Positions 1 through 8,428 of a DNA stretch of 64,000 nucleotides are shown one piece after another. The position numbers were made by a program, and so were the translations under genes. Source of the DNA: NCEH01 sp043195095 (GTDB lineage Bacteria; Pseudomonadota; Alphaproteobacteria; Rhizobiales; Xanthobacteraceae); NCBI RefSeq assembly GCF_043195095.1, contig NZ_JBAFWN010000010.1. One strand, written 5' to 3'. Numbering within the stretch: the stretch's first letter is position 1; each line of letters starts with the position of its first letter. Under the pieces are notes generated by a model. It searched no databases. It was not told the origin of the DNA and saw nothing but the letters and a program-made list of their open reading frames with translations.

Positions 1-337
1 ACACCGGCCCGGCGGCGGCGCTGCCGGGCCATTTGCTCCTTTCGCGGGCCTGCCGCTCATTTCGCCACGGCGGCGTGGCCTGCGTGGGAGGCAGTTCGGC
101 CCTGCGGATAAAGCTGCCAAAAGGACGCGGATTGTCCCTTCCGTGCACCCTGCGGCAGGTTTATGTACGGGGCGTTGACTGTCGTGTCGCCGGCTGAGCC
201 GGGGCATTTCGGTCGAAGGACTGGGATCTTAGCCGTCTCAGTCTCAATTTGTGGCAGCGCTCGGCTCTTGGGGCTTGGTTTTCGGGGCGAGTTGCGCTCT
301 TAAAGCCACGGCGCCAAGGCCATCCGGGATTAAGCCC
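1..337. other. Upstream region of the sucA operon, no gene recognised
   Basis: This GC-rich stretch precedes sucA. I see no protein on either strand that resembles a known family; the long minus-strand reading frame that runs through it is the antisense shadow of sucA. It probably holds the operon promoter and 5' leader. A TTGACT hexamer near 175-180 could be a -35 element, but no convincing -10 partner is visible. Confidence 0.4.
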
Positions 338-3292
338 ATGTCGCGTGCGGACCAGAACGAACAGCTTCTCGCCACCTCCTTTTTGTATGGAGGTAACGCT
401 CAGTGGATCGACGATCTCTATGCCCGCTACGAAGCTGATCCAGCTTCGGTGGATGCGCAGTGGCAGAGCTTCTTCGCCGCCCTGAATGATGATCCCGCCC
501 AGGTACGCAAGAATGCCGACGGCGCCTCCTGGAAAAGGCAGGGCTGGCCGGTTCATGCCAATGGCGAACTGGTCTCGGCCCTCGACGGAAACTGGATCGA
601 GGTCGAGAAGAAGGTCGCGGACAAGGTCCAGGCCAAGGCCCAGAAGGCCGGCATCGAGTTCTCCTCCACCGACGTGCAGCAGGCGACCCGCGATTCCGTG
701 AAGGCGCTGATGATGATCCGCGCCTATCGCATGCGCGGCCATCTGCACGCCGATCTCGACCCGCTCAAGCTCACCCCGCCGCGCGAGGCGCCCGAGCTCG
801 ACCCGGTGTCCTACGGCTTCTACGAGGCCGATCTCGACCGCAAGATCTTCATCGACAACGTGCTCGGGCTCGAATTCGCGACCGTGCGCGAGATGATCGC
901 CATCCTGCGCCGCACCTATTGCCGCACCATCGGCGTCGAGTTCATGCACATCTCCTCGCCCGAGGAGAAGGCCTGGATCCAGGAGCGCATCGAGGGACCG
1001 GACAAGGAAGTCAGCTTCACCCGCGAGGGCAAGCGCGCGATCCTCAACAAGCTGGTGGAGGCCGAGGGCTTCGAGAAGTTCCTCGACGTGAAGTACACCG
1101 GCACCAAGCGCTTCGGCCTGGACGGCGGCGAGAGCCTGATCCCGGCGCTGGAGCAGATCATCAAGCGCGGCGGCAGCCTCGGGGTTGAGGACATCGTGTT
1201 CGGCATGGCCCATCGCGGCCGCCTCAACACGCTGACCCAGGTGATGGGCAAGCCCCACCGCGCCCTGTTCCACGAGTTCAAGGGCGGCTCCTGGGCGCCC
1301 GACGAGGTCGAGGGCTCGGGCGATGTGAAGTACCATCTCGGTGCCTCGTCCGACCGCGAGTTCGACGGCAACAAGGTCCATATCTCGCTGACCGCCAACC
1401 CCTCGCATCTCGAGATCGTGGATCCCGTGGTGCTCGGCAAGGCGCGCGCCAAGCAGGACCAGCTGAAGGACAGCGAGCGCGTCAAGGTGCTGCCGCTGCT
1501 GATCCACGGCGATGCCGCCTTCGCCGGCCAGGGCGTGGTCGCCGAATGCCTCGGGCTCTCCGGCCTGAAGGGTCACCGCACCGGCGGCTCGATCCACTTC
1601 ATCATCAACAACCAGATCGGCTTCACCACCAATCCGCGCTATTCGCGCTCCTCGCCCTATCCTTCCGATGTGGCGAAGATGATCGAGGCGCCGATCTTCC
1701 ATGTGAACGGCGACGATCCCGAGGCGGTGACCTTCTGCGCCAAGGTGGCGATCGAGTTCCGGCAGCGCTTCCACAAGCCTGTCGTGATCGACATGTTCTG
1801 CTACCGCCGCTACGGCCACAACGAGGGCGACGAGCCTTCGTTCACCCAGCCGCACATGTATAAGGTGATCCGCCAGCACCCGAGCGTGCTCGACCTGTAT
1901 TCCAACCGCCTGGTGGAAGAAGGCGTGCTGGAAACCGGCGAGGTGGACAAGCTCCGCGCCGCCTGGCGCGACCGGCTGGAAGGCGAATATGAGGCCGGGC
2001 AAGCCTACAAGCCCAACAAGGCCGACTGGCTGGACGGGCGCTGGGCCGGCTTCAAGGCGATCCACGAGGACGACGATCCGCGCCGCGGCGACACCGGCGT
2101 CGCGCTCGATCGCCTGAAGGACATCGGCGAGAAGATCACCCGCGTGCCGGAGGGCTTCACCGTCCACCGCACCATCCAGCGCTTCCTCGACAATCGCCGC
2201 AACGCGATCGAGACCGGCGAGGGGATCGACTGGGCCACCGGCGAGGCGCTCGCCTTCTGCACCTTGCTGGAGGAGGGCAACCCGGTCCGCCTGTCCGGCC
2301 AGGACGTCGAGCGCGGCACCTTCTCCCAGCGCCATTCGGTGCTGACCGACCAGAACAACGAGGCGCGCTACAAGCCGTTCAACCATCTCACGGCCGACCA
2401 GGCCAAGTACGAGGTCATCAATTCGATGCTCTCGGAAGAGGCGGTGCTGGGCTTCGAATATGGCTACACCCTTTCGGAGCCCAACACGCTGGTTCTGTGG
2501 GAAGCCCAGTTCGGCGACTTCGCCAACGGCGCGCAGGTGGTGTTCGACCAGTTCATCTCCTCGGGCGAGCGCAAGTGGCTGCGCATGTCGGGCCTCGTGT
2601 GCCTGCTGCCGCACGGCTATGAGGGCCAGGGGCCGGAGCATTCCTCCGCCCGCCTGGAGCGCTATCTGCAGATGTGCGCGGAAGACAATATGCAGGTGGC
2701 GAACTGCTCCACTCCTGCCAATTACTTCCACATCCTGCGCCGCCAGATGAAGCGCGAGTTCCGCAAGCCGCTGATCCTGATGACGCCGAAGTCGCTGCTG
2801 CGCCACAAGCGGGCGGTCTCCAGCCTGTCGGAGCTGGCCGAGGGCACCACCTTCCACCGCATCCTGTTCGACGATGCCCAGTCGCATCCGACCGCGGATT
2901 CGGTGAAGCTGGTGGCGGACGAGAAGATCCGCCGCGTCGTGCTGTGCACCGGCAAGGTCTATTACGACCTCTATGAGGAGCGCGAGAAGCGCGGAACCAA
3001 CGACGTGTATCTGATGCGCGTCGAGCAATTGTTCCCGTTCCCGCTCAAGACCCTGGTTCAGGAACTCTCGCGCTTCAAGAACGCGGAAGTGGTCTGGTGC
3101 CAGGAAGAGCCGAAGAACCAGGGTGCCTGGGCCTTCGTGCAGCCGTATCTGGAATGGGTGCTGGAGAATATCGGCGCCGCTTCCAAGCGTCCGCGTTATG
3201 CCGGCCGTCCGGCGTCCGCGGCCACTGCCACCGGGCTCATGTCCAAGCATCTCGCGCAGCTGAAGGCGTTCCTCGAGGACGCCCTCAGCTGA
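338..3292 (+). CDS. sucA: 2-oxoglutarate dehydrogenase E1 component
   Basis: Thiamine-diphosphate-dependent E1 subunit of the 2-oxoglutarate dehydrogenase complex. It decarboxylates 2-oxoglutarate and passes the succinyl group to the lipoyl arm of E2 in the TCA cycle. The 984-residue length fits alphaproteobacterial SucA. The N-terminus has the usual helical segment with SFLYGGNAQWIDDLY. The family motifs GMAHRGRLN (about residue 289), GDAAFAGQG (about 391) and RRYGHNEGDEP (about 490) are present, followed by the transketolase-like pyrimidine-binding half and the C-terminal lobe. The reading frame is open upstream to 251, but the ATG at 338 (MSRADQNEQ) matches the family N-terminus. The Shine-Dalgarno sequence is weak. 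It heads a tight co-directional operon with sucB and lpdA. Confidence 0.97.
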   Translation: MSRADQNEQLLATSFLYGGNAQWIDDLYARYEADPASVDAQWQSFFAALNDDPAQVRKNADGASWKRQGWPVHANGELVSALDGNWIEVEKKVADKVQAKAQKAGIEFSSTDVQQATRDSVKALMMIRAYRMRGHLHADLDPLKLTPPREAPELDPVSYGFYEADLDRKIFIDNVLGLEFATVREMIAILRRTYCRTIGVEFMHISSPEEKAWIQERIEGPDKEVSFTREGKRAILNKLVEAEGFEKFLDVKYTGTKRFGLDGGESLIPALEQIIKRGGSLGVEDIVFGMAHRGRLNTLTQVMGKPHRALFHEFKGGSWAPDEVEGSGDVKYHLGASSDREFDGNKVHISLTANPSHLEIVDPVVLGKARAKQDQLKDSERVKVLPLLIHGDAAFAGQGVVAECLGLSGLKGHRTGGSIHFIINNQIGFTTNPRYSRSSPYPSDVAKMIEAPIFHVNGDDPEAVTFCAKVAIEFRQRFHKPVVIDMFCYRRYGHNEGDEPSFTQPHMYKVIRQHPSVLDLYSNRLVEEGVLETGEVDKLRAAWRDRLEGEYEAGQAYKPNKADWLDGRWAGFKAIHEDDDPRRGDTGVALDRLKDIGEKITRVPEGFTVHRTIQRFLDNRRNAIETGEGIDWATGEALAFCTLLEEGNPVRLSGQDVERGTFSQRHSVLTDQNNEARYKPFNHLTADQAKYEVINSMLSEEAVLGFEYGYTLSEPNTLVLWEAQFGDFANGAQVVFDQFISSGERKWLRMSGLVCLLPHGYEGQGPEHSSARLERYLQMCAEDNMQVANCSTPANYFHILRRQMKREFRKPLILMTPKSLLRHKRAVSSLSELAEGTTFHRILFDDAQSHPTADSVKLVADEKIRRVVLCTGKVYYDLYEEREKRGTNDVYLMRVEQLFPFPLKTLVQELSRFKNAEVVWCQEEPKNQGAWAFVQPYLEWVLENIGAASKRPRYAGRPASAATATGLMSKHLAQLKAFLEDALS

Positions 3293-3343
3293 GGACAGGC
3301 TCTCTCGCTCGACAACCCGCCCCAACGAAAGAAGACGATCCCC

Positions 3344-4582
3344 ATGGCCACCGAGATCCGCGTTCCAACGCTCGGCGAATCCGTGACGGAAGCGACCATC
3401 GGCAAGTGGTTCAAGAAGCCGGGCGAGGCGGTGAAAGCCGACGAGCCGCTGGTTGAGCTTGAAACCGACAAGGTCACCGTGGAAGTGCCGGCGCCCGCCG
3501 CCGGCGTGCTGTCCGAAATCGTCGCCAAGGATGGCGAGACGGTCGGGGTCGGCGCGCTGCTCGGCATGCTCGGCGAAGGCTCAGGCGCTGCTGCGGCGCC
3601 CGCTCCGAAGGCCGACGCTCCGAAGGCCGAGGCGCCCAAGGCCGAAGCGCCGAAGGCTGCTGCCGCGCCTGCGAAGCCCGCGCCCGCCAAGGCGGCTGCC
3701 GCCGATGCCAACGGCCCCGCCGTCGCCCGCCTCGCGGCGGAGAGCGGCGTCTCGCCGGCCGGCGTGGACGGGTCCGGCAAGGATGGCCGCGTGACCAAGG
3801 GCGACATGCTCTCGGCCATCGCCGCCGTGCAGGCCGCGCCTGCCCCGGTCGCCGCCCGTGCGCCGTCCTCGGCGAACGAGGCCGCGCTCGAAGAGCGGGT
3901 GAAGATGACCAAGCTGCGGCAGACCATCGCCCGCCGCCTGAAGGACGCCCAGAACACCGCCGCCATGCTCACCACGTTCAACGACGTGGACATGAGCGGC
4001 GTCATGGGCCTGCGCGCCCAGTTCAAGGATGCCTTCGAGAAGAAGCACGGCACCAAGCTCGGCTTCATGGGCTTCTTCACCAAGGCCGTGATCCAGGCGC
4101 TGAAGGACATCCCGGCGGTGAATGCCGAGATCGACGGCACCGACCTCGTCTACAAGAATTATTACAACATCGGCATTGCCGTGGGCACCGAGAAGGGCCT
4201 CGTGGTTCCGGTGGTGCGCGACGCCGACCAGATGTCGGTCGCCGAGATCGAGAAGGCCATCGCCGGCTATGGCCGCAAGGCGCGTGACGGCAAGCTCGGC
4301 ATCGAAGACATGCAGGGCGGCACCTTCACCATCACCAATGGCGGCATCTACGGTTCGCTGATGTCCACCCCCATCCTCAACGCGCCGCAGTCGGGCATTC
4401 TCGGCATGCATCGCATCGAGGAGCGGCCGGTGGCCATCAAGGGGCAGGTGGTGATCCGCCCGATGATGTATCTCGCGCTCTCCTACGACCACCGCATCGT
4501 CGACGGCCGCGAGGCCGTGACCTTCCTGGTGCGCGTGAAGGAAACCCTGGAAGATCCGGCGCGCCTCGTTCTGGATCTGTGA
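3344..4582 (+). CDS. sucB: Dihydrolipoamide succinyltransferase, E2 of 2-oxoglutarate dehydrogenase
   Basis: E2 core of the 2-oxoglutarate dehydrogenase complex; transfers succinyl from E1 to CoA via a swinging lipoyl arm. The single lipoyl domain spans residues 1-75, with the lipoylated lysine at K43 in ETDKVTVEVPAP. A flexible Ala/Pro/Lys linker with repeated APKAE/APKAD units follows (about 85-120). Next come the peripheral subunit-binding domain (about 122-158, ending SGKDGRVTKGDML) and the catalytic domain with the active-site SYDHRIVDG signature near residues 380-388. The length of 412 aa is typical. It starts 51 nt after sucA, so co-transcription is likely, and the partner E3 (lpdA) follows after two small genes. 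Confidence 0.97.
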   Translation: MATEIRVPTLGESVTEATIGKWFKKPGEAVKADEPLVELETDKVTVEVPAPAAGVLSEIVAKDGETVGVGALLGMLGEGSGAAAAPAPKADAPKAEAPKAEAPKAAAAPAKPAPAKAAAADANGPAVARLAAESGVSPAGVDGSGKDGRVTKGDMLSAIAAVQAAPAPVAARAPSSANEAALEERVKMTKLRQTIARRLKDAQNTAAMLTTFNDVDMSGVMGLRAQFKDAFEKKHGTKLGFMGFFTKAVIQALKDIPAVNAEIDGTDLVYKNYYNIGIAVGTEKGLVVPVVRDADQMSVAEIEKAIAGYGRKARDGKLGIEDMQGGTFTITNGGIYGSLMSTPILNAPQSGILGMHRIEERPVAIKGQVVIRPMMYLALSYDHRIVDGREAVTFLVRVKETLEDPARLVLDL

Positions 4583-4601
4583 GGGCGGCTGGAACGAGAC
4601 A

Positions 4602-4853
4602 ATGCCCACGATCGCCATCGTGGAGGGGATGAAGATCCTCGTTTATAGTAACGAACACGGTGTCCCGCATTTCCATGTGCTTTATGCGGAGCACCGTGTC
4701 GTGATCGAGATTGAGACACTCGACGTTCTCGAAGGTGACCTGCCCCGCGCCAAGTTGCGGACGATCCTGGAGTGGGCGCAGCCACGAAAGTCACAGATTT
4801 TTCTCCAGTGGACCAATGCCACCACGGGGCTGCCGACCGAGAGGATTCCATGA
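4602..4853 (+). CDS. DUF4160 domain protein
   Basis: Small 83-residue protein with the DUF4160 pattern: MPTIAIVEGMKILVYSNEHG, then the HFHVLY segment and an acidic strand ending in EGDLP. These are hallmarks of a family often found paired with DUF2442 proteins. It begins 19 nt after sucB and its stop overlaps the next start by 4 nt (ATGA), so the two are translationally coupled. DUF4160/DUF2442 pairs are often listed as putative toxin-antitoxin modules, but biochemical function is unestablished. No catalytic residues can be assigned from sequence alone. Its position inside the 2-oxoglutarate dehydrogenase operon is unusual. Confidence 0.85.
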   Translation: MPTIAIVEGMKILVYSNEHGVPHFHVLYAEHRVVIEIETLDVLEGDLPRAKLRTILEWAQPRKSQIFLQWTNATTGLPTERIP

Positions 4854-5140
4854 CGACGTTGCCACGTATCCGGACCGCGGAGCCCGTGATCAACGGCGTC
4901 ATGAAGCTCGTGTTTCTCGATGGCTATGAAGGCGTCGTCGACCTGCGTCCCATCATCGCGCGCGGCAAGATCTTCACGTATCTCCAGAAGCCCGAGAACT
5001 TTGCGAAGGTTCAAGTGGAGGACTACGGGCACCACGTCTTCTGGACGGACGACAACGGCAACGAAATCGACTTCGGTGCCGACCAGCTTCGCAAGGATTG
5101 CGAAAAGCAGGCGCAACTGCACCTGCTTGCCGCAAGCTGA
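4850..5140 (+). CDS. DUF2442 domain protein
   Basis: A 96-residue protein with the DUF2442 layout: a short beta-rich start (VINGVMKLVFLDGYEG), then VDLRPIIARG, FAKVQVED and a WTDDNGNEIDFGAD segment near the C-terminus. The ATG at 4850 overlaps the stop of the DUF4160 gene as ATGA; longer forms in the same frame would overlap that gene heavily and are less likely. DUF2442 proteins are usually small partners of DUF4160 proteins and are often predicted as the antitoxin-like member. That role is inference here. lpdA starts 21 nt downstream, so the pair is probably expressed with the TCA-cycle genes. Confidence 0.85.
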   Translation: MTTLPRIRTAEPVINGVMKLVFLDGYEGVVDLRPIIARGKIFTYLQKPENFAKVQVEDYGHHVFWTDDNGNEIDFGADQLRKDCEKQAQLHLLAAS

Positions 5141-5161
5141 TCAATCGAGAGCAATTTCCCC

Positions 5162-6565
5162 ATGTCCTACGATCTCATCGTCATCGGCACCGGTCCCGGC
5201 GGCTATGTCTGTGCCATCCGCGCGGCCCAGCTCGGCCTGAAGGTCGCGGTGGTGGAGAAGCGCGCCACCCACGGCGGCACTTGCCTGAATGTCGGCTGCA
5301 TCCCCTCCAAGGCGATGCTCTACGCCTCCGAATTCTTCGAGGAAGCGGGCCACAAGTTCGCCTCCATGGGCATCGGCGTCGGCACCCCCACGCTCGATTT
5401 GCCCGCCATGCTCGCCTTCAAGGACAAGGGCGTGGACGGCAATGTGAAGGGCGTCGAATTCCTGCTGAAGAAGAACAAGGTGGACGTCTATTTCGGCACC
5501 GGCAAGATTCTCGCCGCCGGCAAGGTGGAAGTCACCCTCAATTCCGACGGCTCCAAGCAGGTGGTGGAGACGAAGAACATCGTCATCGCCACGGGCTCGG
5601 ACGTGGCGCAGCTGCCCGGCGTGACGATCGACGAGGAGCGCATCGTCTCCTCCACCGGCGCGCTGACCTTGGCCAAGGTGCCCGGCAAGCTGGTGGTCGT
5701 GGGCGCGGGCGTGATCGGCCTTGAGCTCGGCAGCGTGTGGCGCCGCCTCGGCGCGCAGGTCACCGTGGTGGAATATCTCGACCGCATCCTGCCCGGCATG
5801 GATGGCGATGTGGCGAAATCCTTCCAGCGCATTCTCGCCAAGCAGGGCTTCGACTTCAAGCTCGGCAGCAAGGTCACGGGCGTGGATACGTCCGGCAAGA
5901 CGCTGAAGGTGTCCATCGAGCCCGCCGCCGGCGGCGCGGCTGAGACGCTGGAAGCGGACGTGGTCCTGGTGGCCATCGGCCGGGTCGCCTACACCGCCGG
6001 GCTCGGCCTCGCCGAGATCGGGGTGGAGACCGACAAGCGCGGCCGCGTGGTGACGGATCAGCACTTCAAGTCGAGCGTGGACGGCATCTATGCCATCGGC
6101 GACGTGATCGCCGGCCCCATGCTGGCCCACAAGGCCGAGGACGAGGGCGTCGCGGCGGCGGAGATCCTGGCCGGCAAGGCGGGCCATGTGAATTACGACG
6201 TCATCCCCGGCGTGGTCTACACGTTCCCGGAAGTGGCCTCGGTCGGCAAGACCGAGGAAGAGCTGAAGGAAGCGGGCATCGCTTATAGCGTCGGCAAGTT
6301 CCCCTTCACCGCGAACGGCCGGGCCAAGGTGAACAACACCACGGACGGGTTCGTGAAGATCCTGGCCGATGCCGCCACCGACAAGGTGCTCGGCGCCCAT
6401 ATCATCGGCCCCGAGGCGGGCGAGATGATCCACGAATGCGCCGTGCTGATGGAGTTCGGCGGTTCGTCCGAGGATCTGGCCCGCACCTGCCATGCCCATC
6501 CCACCCGCTCGGAAGCGGTCAAGGAAGCGGCCATGGCGGTGGAGAAGCGCTCCATCCACATGTGA
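5162..6565 (+). CDS. lpdA: Dihydrolipoyl dehydrogenase (E3)
   Basis: FAD-dependent E3 subunit that reoxidises the dihydrolipoyl arm of E2 and reduces NAD+. It is 467 residues long, as usual. The N-terminal dinucleotide fold has IGTGPGGY at residues 8-15. The redox-active disulfide is C41/C46 in GGTCLNVGCIPSK. A second Rossmann motif is VVVGAGVIGLELGSVW, and the C-terminal active-site base sits in HAHPTRSEA. It is the last gene of the sucA-sucB-DUF4160-DUF2442-lpdA cluster and is most likely the dedicated E3 of 2-oxoglutarate dehydrogenase, though it could also serve other lipoyl complexes. Confidence 0.97.
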   Translation: MSYDLIVIGTGPGGYVCAIRAAQLGLKVAVVEKRATHGGTCLNVGCIPSKAMLYASEFFEEAGHKFASMGIGVGTPTLDLPAMLAFKDKGVDGNVKGVEFLLKKNKVDVYFGTGKILAAGKVEVTLNSDGSKQVVETKNIVIATGSDVAQLPGVTIDEERIVSSTGALTLAKVPGKLVVVGAGVIGLELGSVWRRLGAQVTVVEYLDRILPGMDGDVAKSFQRILAKQGFDFKLGSKVTGVDTSGKTLKVSIEPAAGGAAETLEADVVLVAIGRVAYTAGLGLAEIGVETDKRGRVVTDQHFKSSVDGIYAIGDVIAGPMLAHKAEDEGVAAAEILAGKAGHVNYDVIPGVVYTFPEVASVGKTEEELKEAGIAYSVGKFPFTANGRAKVNNTTDGFVKILADAATDKVLGAHIIGPEAGEMIHECAVLMEFGGSSEDLARTCHAHPTRSEAVKEAAMAVEKRSIHM

Positions 6566-6567
6566 GC

Positions 6568-6606
6568 CGAAGGGCTGGCCGCCGCATCCGGTGGCCGGCC
6601 CCTTCG
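6568..6606 (+). terminator. Stem-loop after lpdA
   Basis: Immediately after the lpdA stop, CGAAGGG and CCCTTCG form the base of a long GC-rich hairpin, with GGCC-rich inner arms (TGGCCGCC against GGTGGCCG). There is no T-tract, so it is a terminator-like or 3'-stabilising structure rather than a textbook intrinsic terminator. Confidence 0.45.
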
Positions 6607-6640
6607 CGAAAGGTGTCCCCGGCGCGGCTGAAGGCGCGGC

Positions 6641-6838
6641 TCAGGTGCGCTTGCTTGGGATCGGCGCGGAAACCGTGACGGTGGAATCCGTGGTGCTCAC
6701 ATCGGCCGCGGCTTCGGGCGGGCAATTGGCGAATGCGGGACCCGTCGGGGCCAATGCGACCGCGCCCACGCTCGTGAGGGCCAGGGTCGAGACGGCCAGG
6801 ATCGAGAACGCCCGCCGGGCGATTGCAGTCGGTGTCAT
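6641..6838 (-). CDS. Small secreted protein, hypothetical
   Basis: Predicted 65-residue protein with a Sec-type signal: a basic start (MTPTAIARRAF), a hydrophobic core (SILAVSTLALTSVGAVAL) and an AFA/N-type cleavage region. That leaves a mature peptide of only about 28 residues with one cysteine and several Ser/Thr/Val. The ATG at 6838 is preceded by a good GGGAG ribosome site; an upstream in-frame ATG would add eight residues without a better site. No family is recognised. It sits alone between lpdA and a minus-strand VOC gene. Confidence 0.5.
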   Translation of the reverse strand: MTPTAIARRAFSILAVSTLALTSVGAVALAPTGPAFANCPPEAAADVSTTDSTVTVSAPIPSKRT

Positions 6839-7008
6839 TGGTCTCACTCCCGTTGCATCCACGGTGTGAGGCTACCCCCGCGATTGCGAGCCGGCGAAGC
6901 CCGAATAAAACGCACTTGCCCGAGAAAGCGGCAAAACACCTCGCCCGTCGCTTCCCATCACGAAAAGGTGAGATCAACGTGGGGTTGTGCCCCCGGTGGC
7001 CATAAAAT

Positions 7009-7030
7009 GCCGGCTCCCAACGGAGCCGGC
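7009..7030 (-). terminator. Intrinsic terminator of the VOC gene
   Basis: A perfect inverted repeat GCCGGCTCC / GGAGCCGGC with a 4-nt loop is followed, on the minus strand, by ATTTTATG. It lies about 30 nt beyond the stop of the VOC-family gene. Confidence 0.75.
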
Positions 7031-7059
7031 TGGTCTCCGCCCGGCGGCGCGCGCCGGCC

Positions 7060-7467
7060 TCACTCCGGGCTGAAGGTCACGGCCTCGATCCGCCAGCCGT
7101 CCGGGTCGGTGAGGAAGCCGGCATAATAGTTCGGGCCATAGGCCGGGCGCGGTCCGGGCGCGCCGTTGCAGGCACCGCCTGCCTCAAGGCCCGCCGCATG
7201 GAACGCGTGCACGCCGGCACGCTCCGCCGCCTTGAAGCACAAATGCGTGCCCGCCGGACAGGAAATGGCCGCGCCCTTGCGCTCCTCCAGCCAGAAGGGC
7301 GGTGTTTCGTCGGGTCCCGCCGTCGCCGGGCCGAAACCGGCCGAGCGGGTGCCGGTTGGCTCGTCGTAAAGCACGGCATGCACGAAGCCGAGGGGCGCGA
7401 GCGTGCGCTCGTAGAAGGTCAGGGAACGGTCGAGATCGGTAACGCCGATCGAGATATGGTCGAACAT
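7060..7467 (-). CDS. VOC (glyoxalase/bleomycin-resistance-like) family protein
   Basis: A 135-residue single-domain vicinal oxygen chelate protein. It starts MFDHISIGVTDLDRSLTFYE, the characteristic first beta-alpha-beta unit with a metal-ligand histidine, and ends with YAGFLTDPDGWRIEAV, carrying the second-half acidic ligand. The middle has a HLCFKA strand. The reading frame extends upstream, but the ATG at 7467 has a CGGAGA ribosome site and matches the family start. Members act as lyases, dioxygenases or antibiotic-binding proteins; the substrate cannot be told here. It is transcribed alone, with a strong terminator downstream. Confidence 0.88.
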   Translation of the reverse strand: MFDHISIGVTDLDRSLTFYERTLAPLGFVHAVLYDEPTGTRSAGFGPATAGPDETPPFWLEERKGAAISCPAGTHLCFKAAERAGVHAFHAAGLEAGGACNGAPGPRPAYGPNYYAGFLTDPDGWRIEAVTFSPE

Positions 7468-7514
7468 GAAAAAGCGGTCTCCGGAAATGCCACGACGGAG
7501 GCTGCATCCCGGCG

Positions 7515-7540
7515 ATGCCCCGTGCACATGCCCCGTGCAC
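7515..7540. repeat. 13-bp perfect tandem duplication
   Basis: ATGCCCCGTGCAC occurs twice in direct succession (7515-7527 and 7528-7540) in the divergent gap between the VOC gene and a membrane-protein gene. Each copy contains the palindrome GTGCAC. Confidence 0.8.
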
Positions 7541-7643
7541 ATGACCCGCGCGCCGATGCCCGGCCGCAGCCCCCCGCGAATGAGTTGCAATCCGCGCGCC
7601 AGTTGCCGGCTTTTCCCGCGCGGCCATTGAAACGCAATCGGCG

Positions 7644-8219
7644 ATGGGCCATGTCTGCGCCATGGTCCAATCCCCCCCGCCACCGGCGCGCAGCCGCCTG
7701 CATCCGCTGTTCGTGGTGCTCGCCGTCATCTTCCTTGTGGAGGCCTGGCTGTGGCGCAAGCTGGCGCCCCTGGTGCGCTGGTGCGCGGACCTTCTGCCGT
7801 TCGAGGCCTTCAAGGCCGCGCTGTCGCACTGGGCCCATCGCCTGCCGCCTTATGCCGCGCTCGTGCTGTTCGTGGTGCCGGTGCTGCTGGTGGAGCCGCT
7901 CTATATCGTCGCGCTCTGGGCGTTCGCGCATGAGCGCTGGATTCTCGGCAGCTTCGCCGTGCTCATGGAAAAGCTGGTGGGCGTCGCGCTCATGGCGTTC
8001 CTGTTCGATGTGTGCCGGGCGCAGCTTCTGTCCATCGGCTGGTTCGCACGGCTGTTCAATTGGTTGGTCCGCGTCAAGAACTGGGCGGAGGCGGAAGTCG
8101 AGCCGGTGAAGCGGCGCATCCAGGAGATGATGGCGCGCATTCGCGCGGCAACGCCCGGCGGCGGCATCTGGATGCGCGTGCGCGCCCTACGGCGCCGGGC
8201 CTTCTCCTCGCGGTCGTAA
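7644..8219 (+). CDS. Hypothetical inner-membrane protein
   Basis: A 191-residue protein with three evident hydrophobic segments: about residues 22-40 (LFVVLAVIFLVEAW), 70-95 (YAALVLFVVPVLLVEPLYIV) and 103-121 (LGSFAVLMEKLVGVALMAF). A basic, soluble C-terminal tail follows (VKRRIQEMMARIRAA...RRRAFSSRS). I do not recognise the family. An in-frame ATG at 7662 is an alternative start; neither has a clear ribosome site. It stands divergent from the VOC gene and converges on xerC, with a palindromic repeat in between. Confidence 0.65.
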   Translation: MGHVCAMVQSPPPPARSRLHPLFVVLAVIFLVEAWLWRKLAPLVRWCADLLPFEAFKAALSHWAHRLPPYAALVLFVVPVLLVEPLYIVALWAFAHERWILGSFAVLMEKLVGVALMAFLFDVCRAQLLSIGWFARLFNWLVRVKNWAEAEVEPVKRRIQEMMARIRAATPGGGIWMRVRALRRRAFSSRS

Positions 8220-8308
8220 GCGCGATCGACACTTAGCCAGGTGCATCGCCGAGATGCCTGACGATCAGTGCACCCGATTGTCTTTTTCACCAGCCGTCGT
8301 CTTTTGCG

Positions 8309-8417
8309 CGTCATGGCCGGGCTCGTCCCGGCCATCCACGCCAGGCCGCCCGCGCGGGCCTTGAAACGCCGGGACCAGCGGTGCCGCGTGGATGCACGGG
8401 ACAAGCCCGTGCATGAC
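8309..8417 (+). repeat. 109-bp palindromic interspersed repeat, copy 1
   Basis: Composite repeat of two hairpins: ATGGCCGGG...CCCGGCCAT at the left and ATGCACGGG...CCCGTGCAT at the right. They are joined by ATCCACG/CGTGGAT inverted arms, and the ends are GTCATG and CATGAC. It matches the copies at 59935 and 62978 in length, order and orientation. Translated, its left part gives MAGLVPAIHA, a peptide often called as a false gene in Hyphomicrobiales genomes. Similarity to copy 2 continues to about 8440, through the xerC stop codon. Confidence 0.92.
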
Positions 8418-8428
8418 GATGCTCTGCT

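Noticed and set aside
161..3325. 1054-residue open frame on the minus strand opposite sucA
   Set aside because: It mirrors sucA codon for codon in a GC-rich genome, has low-complexity His/Leu/Arg/Ala composition and no family motif.
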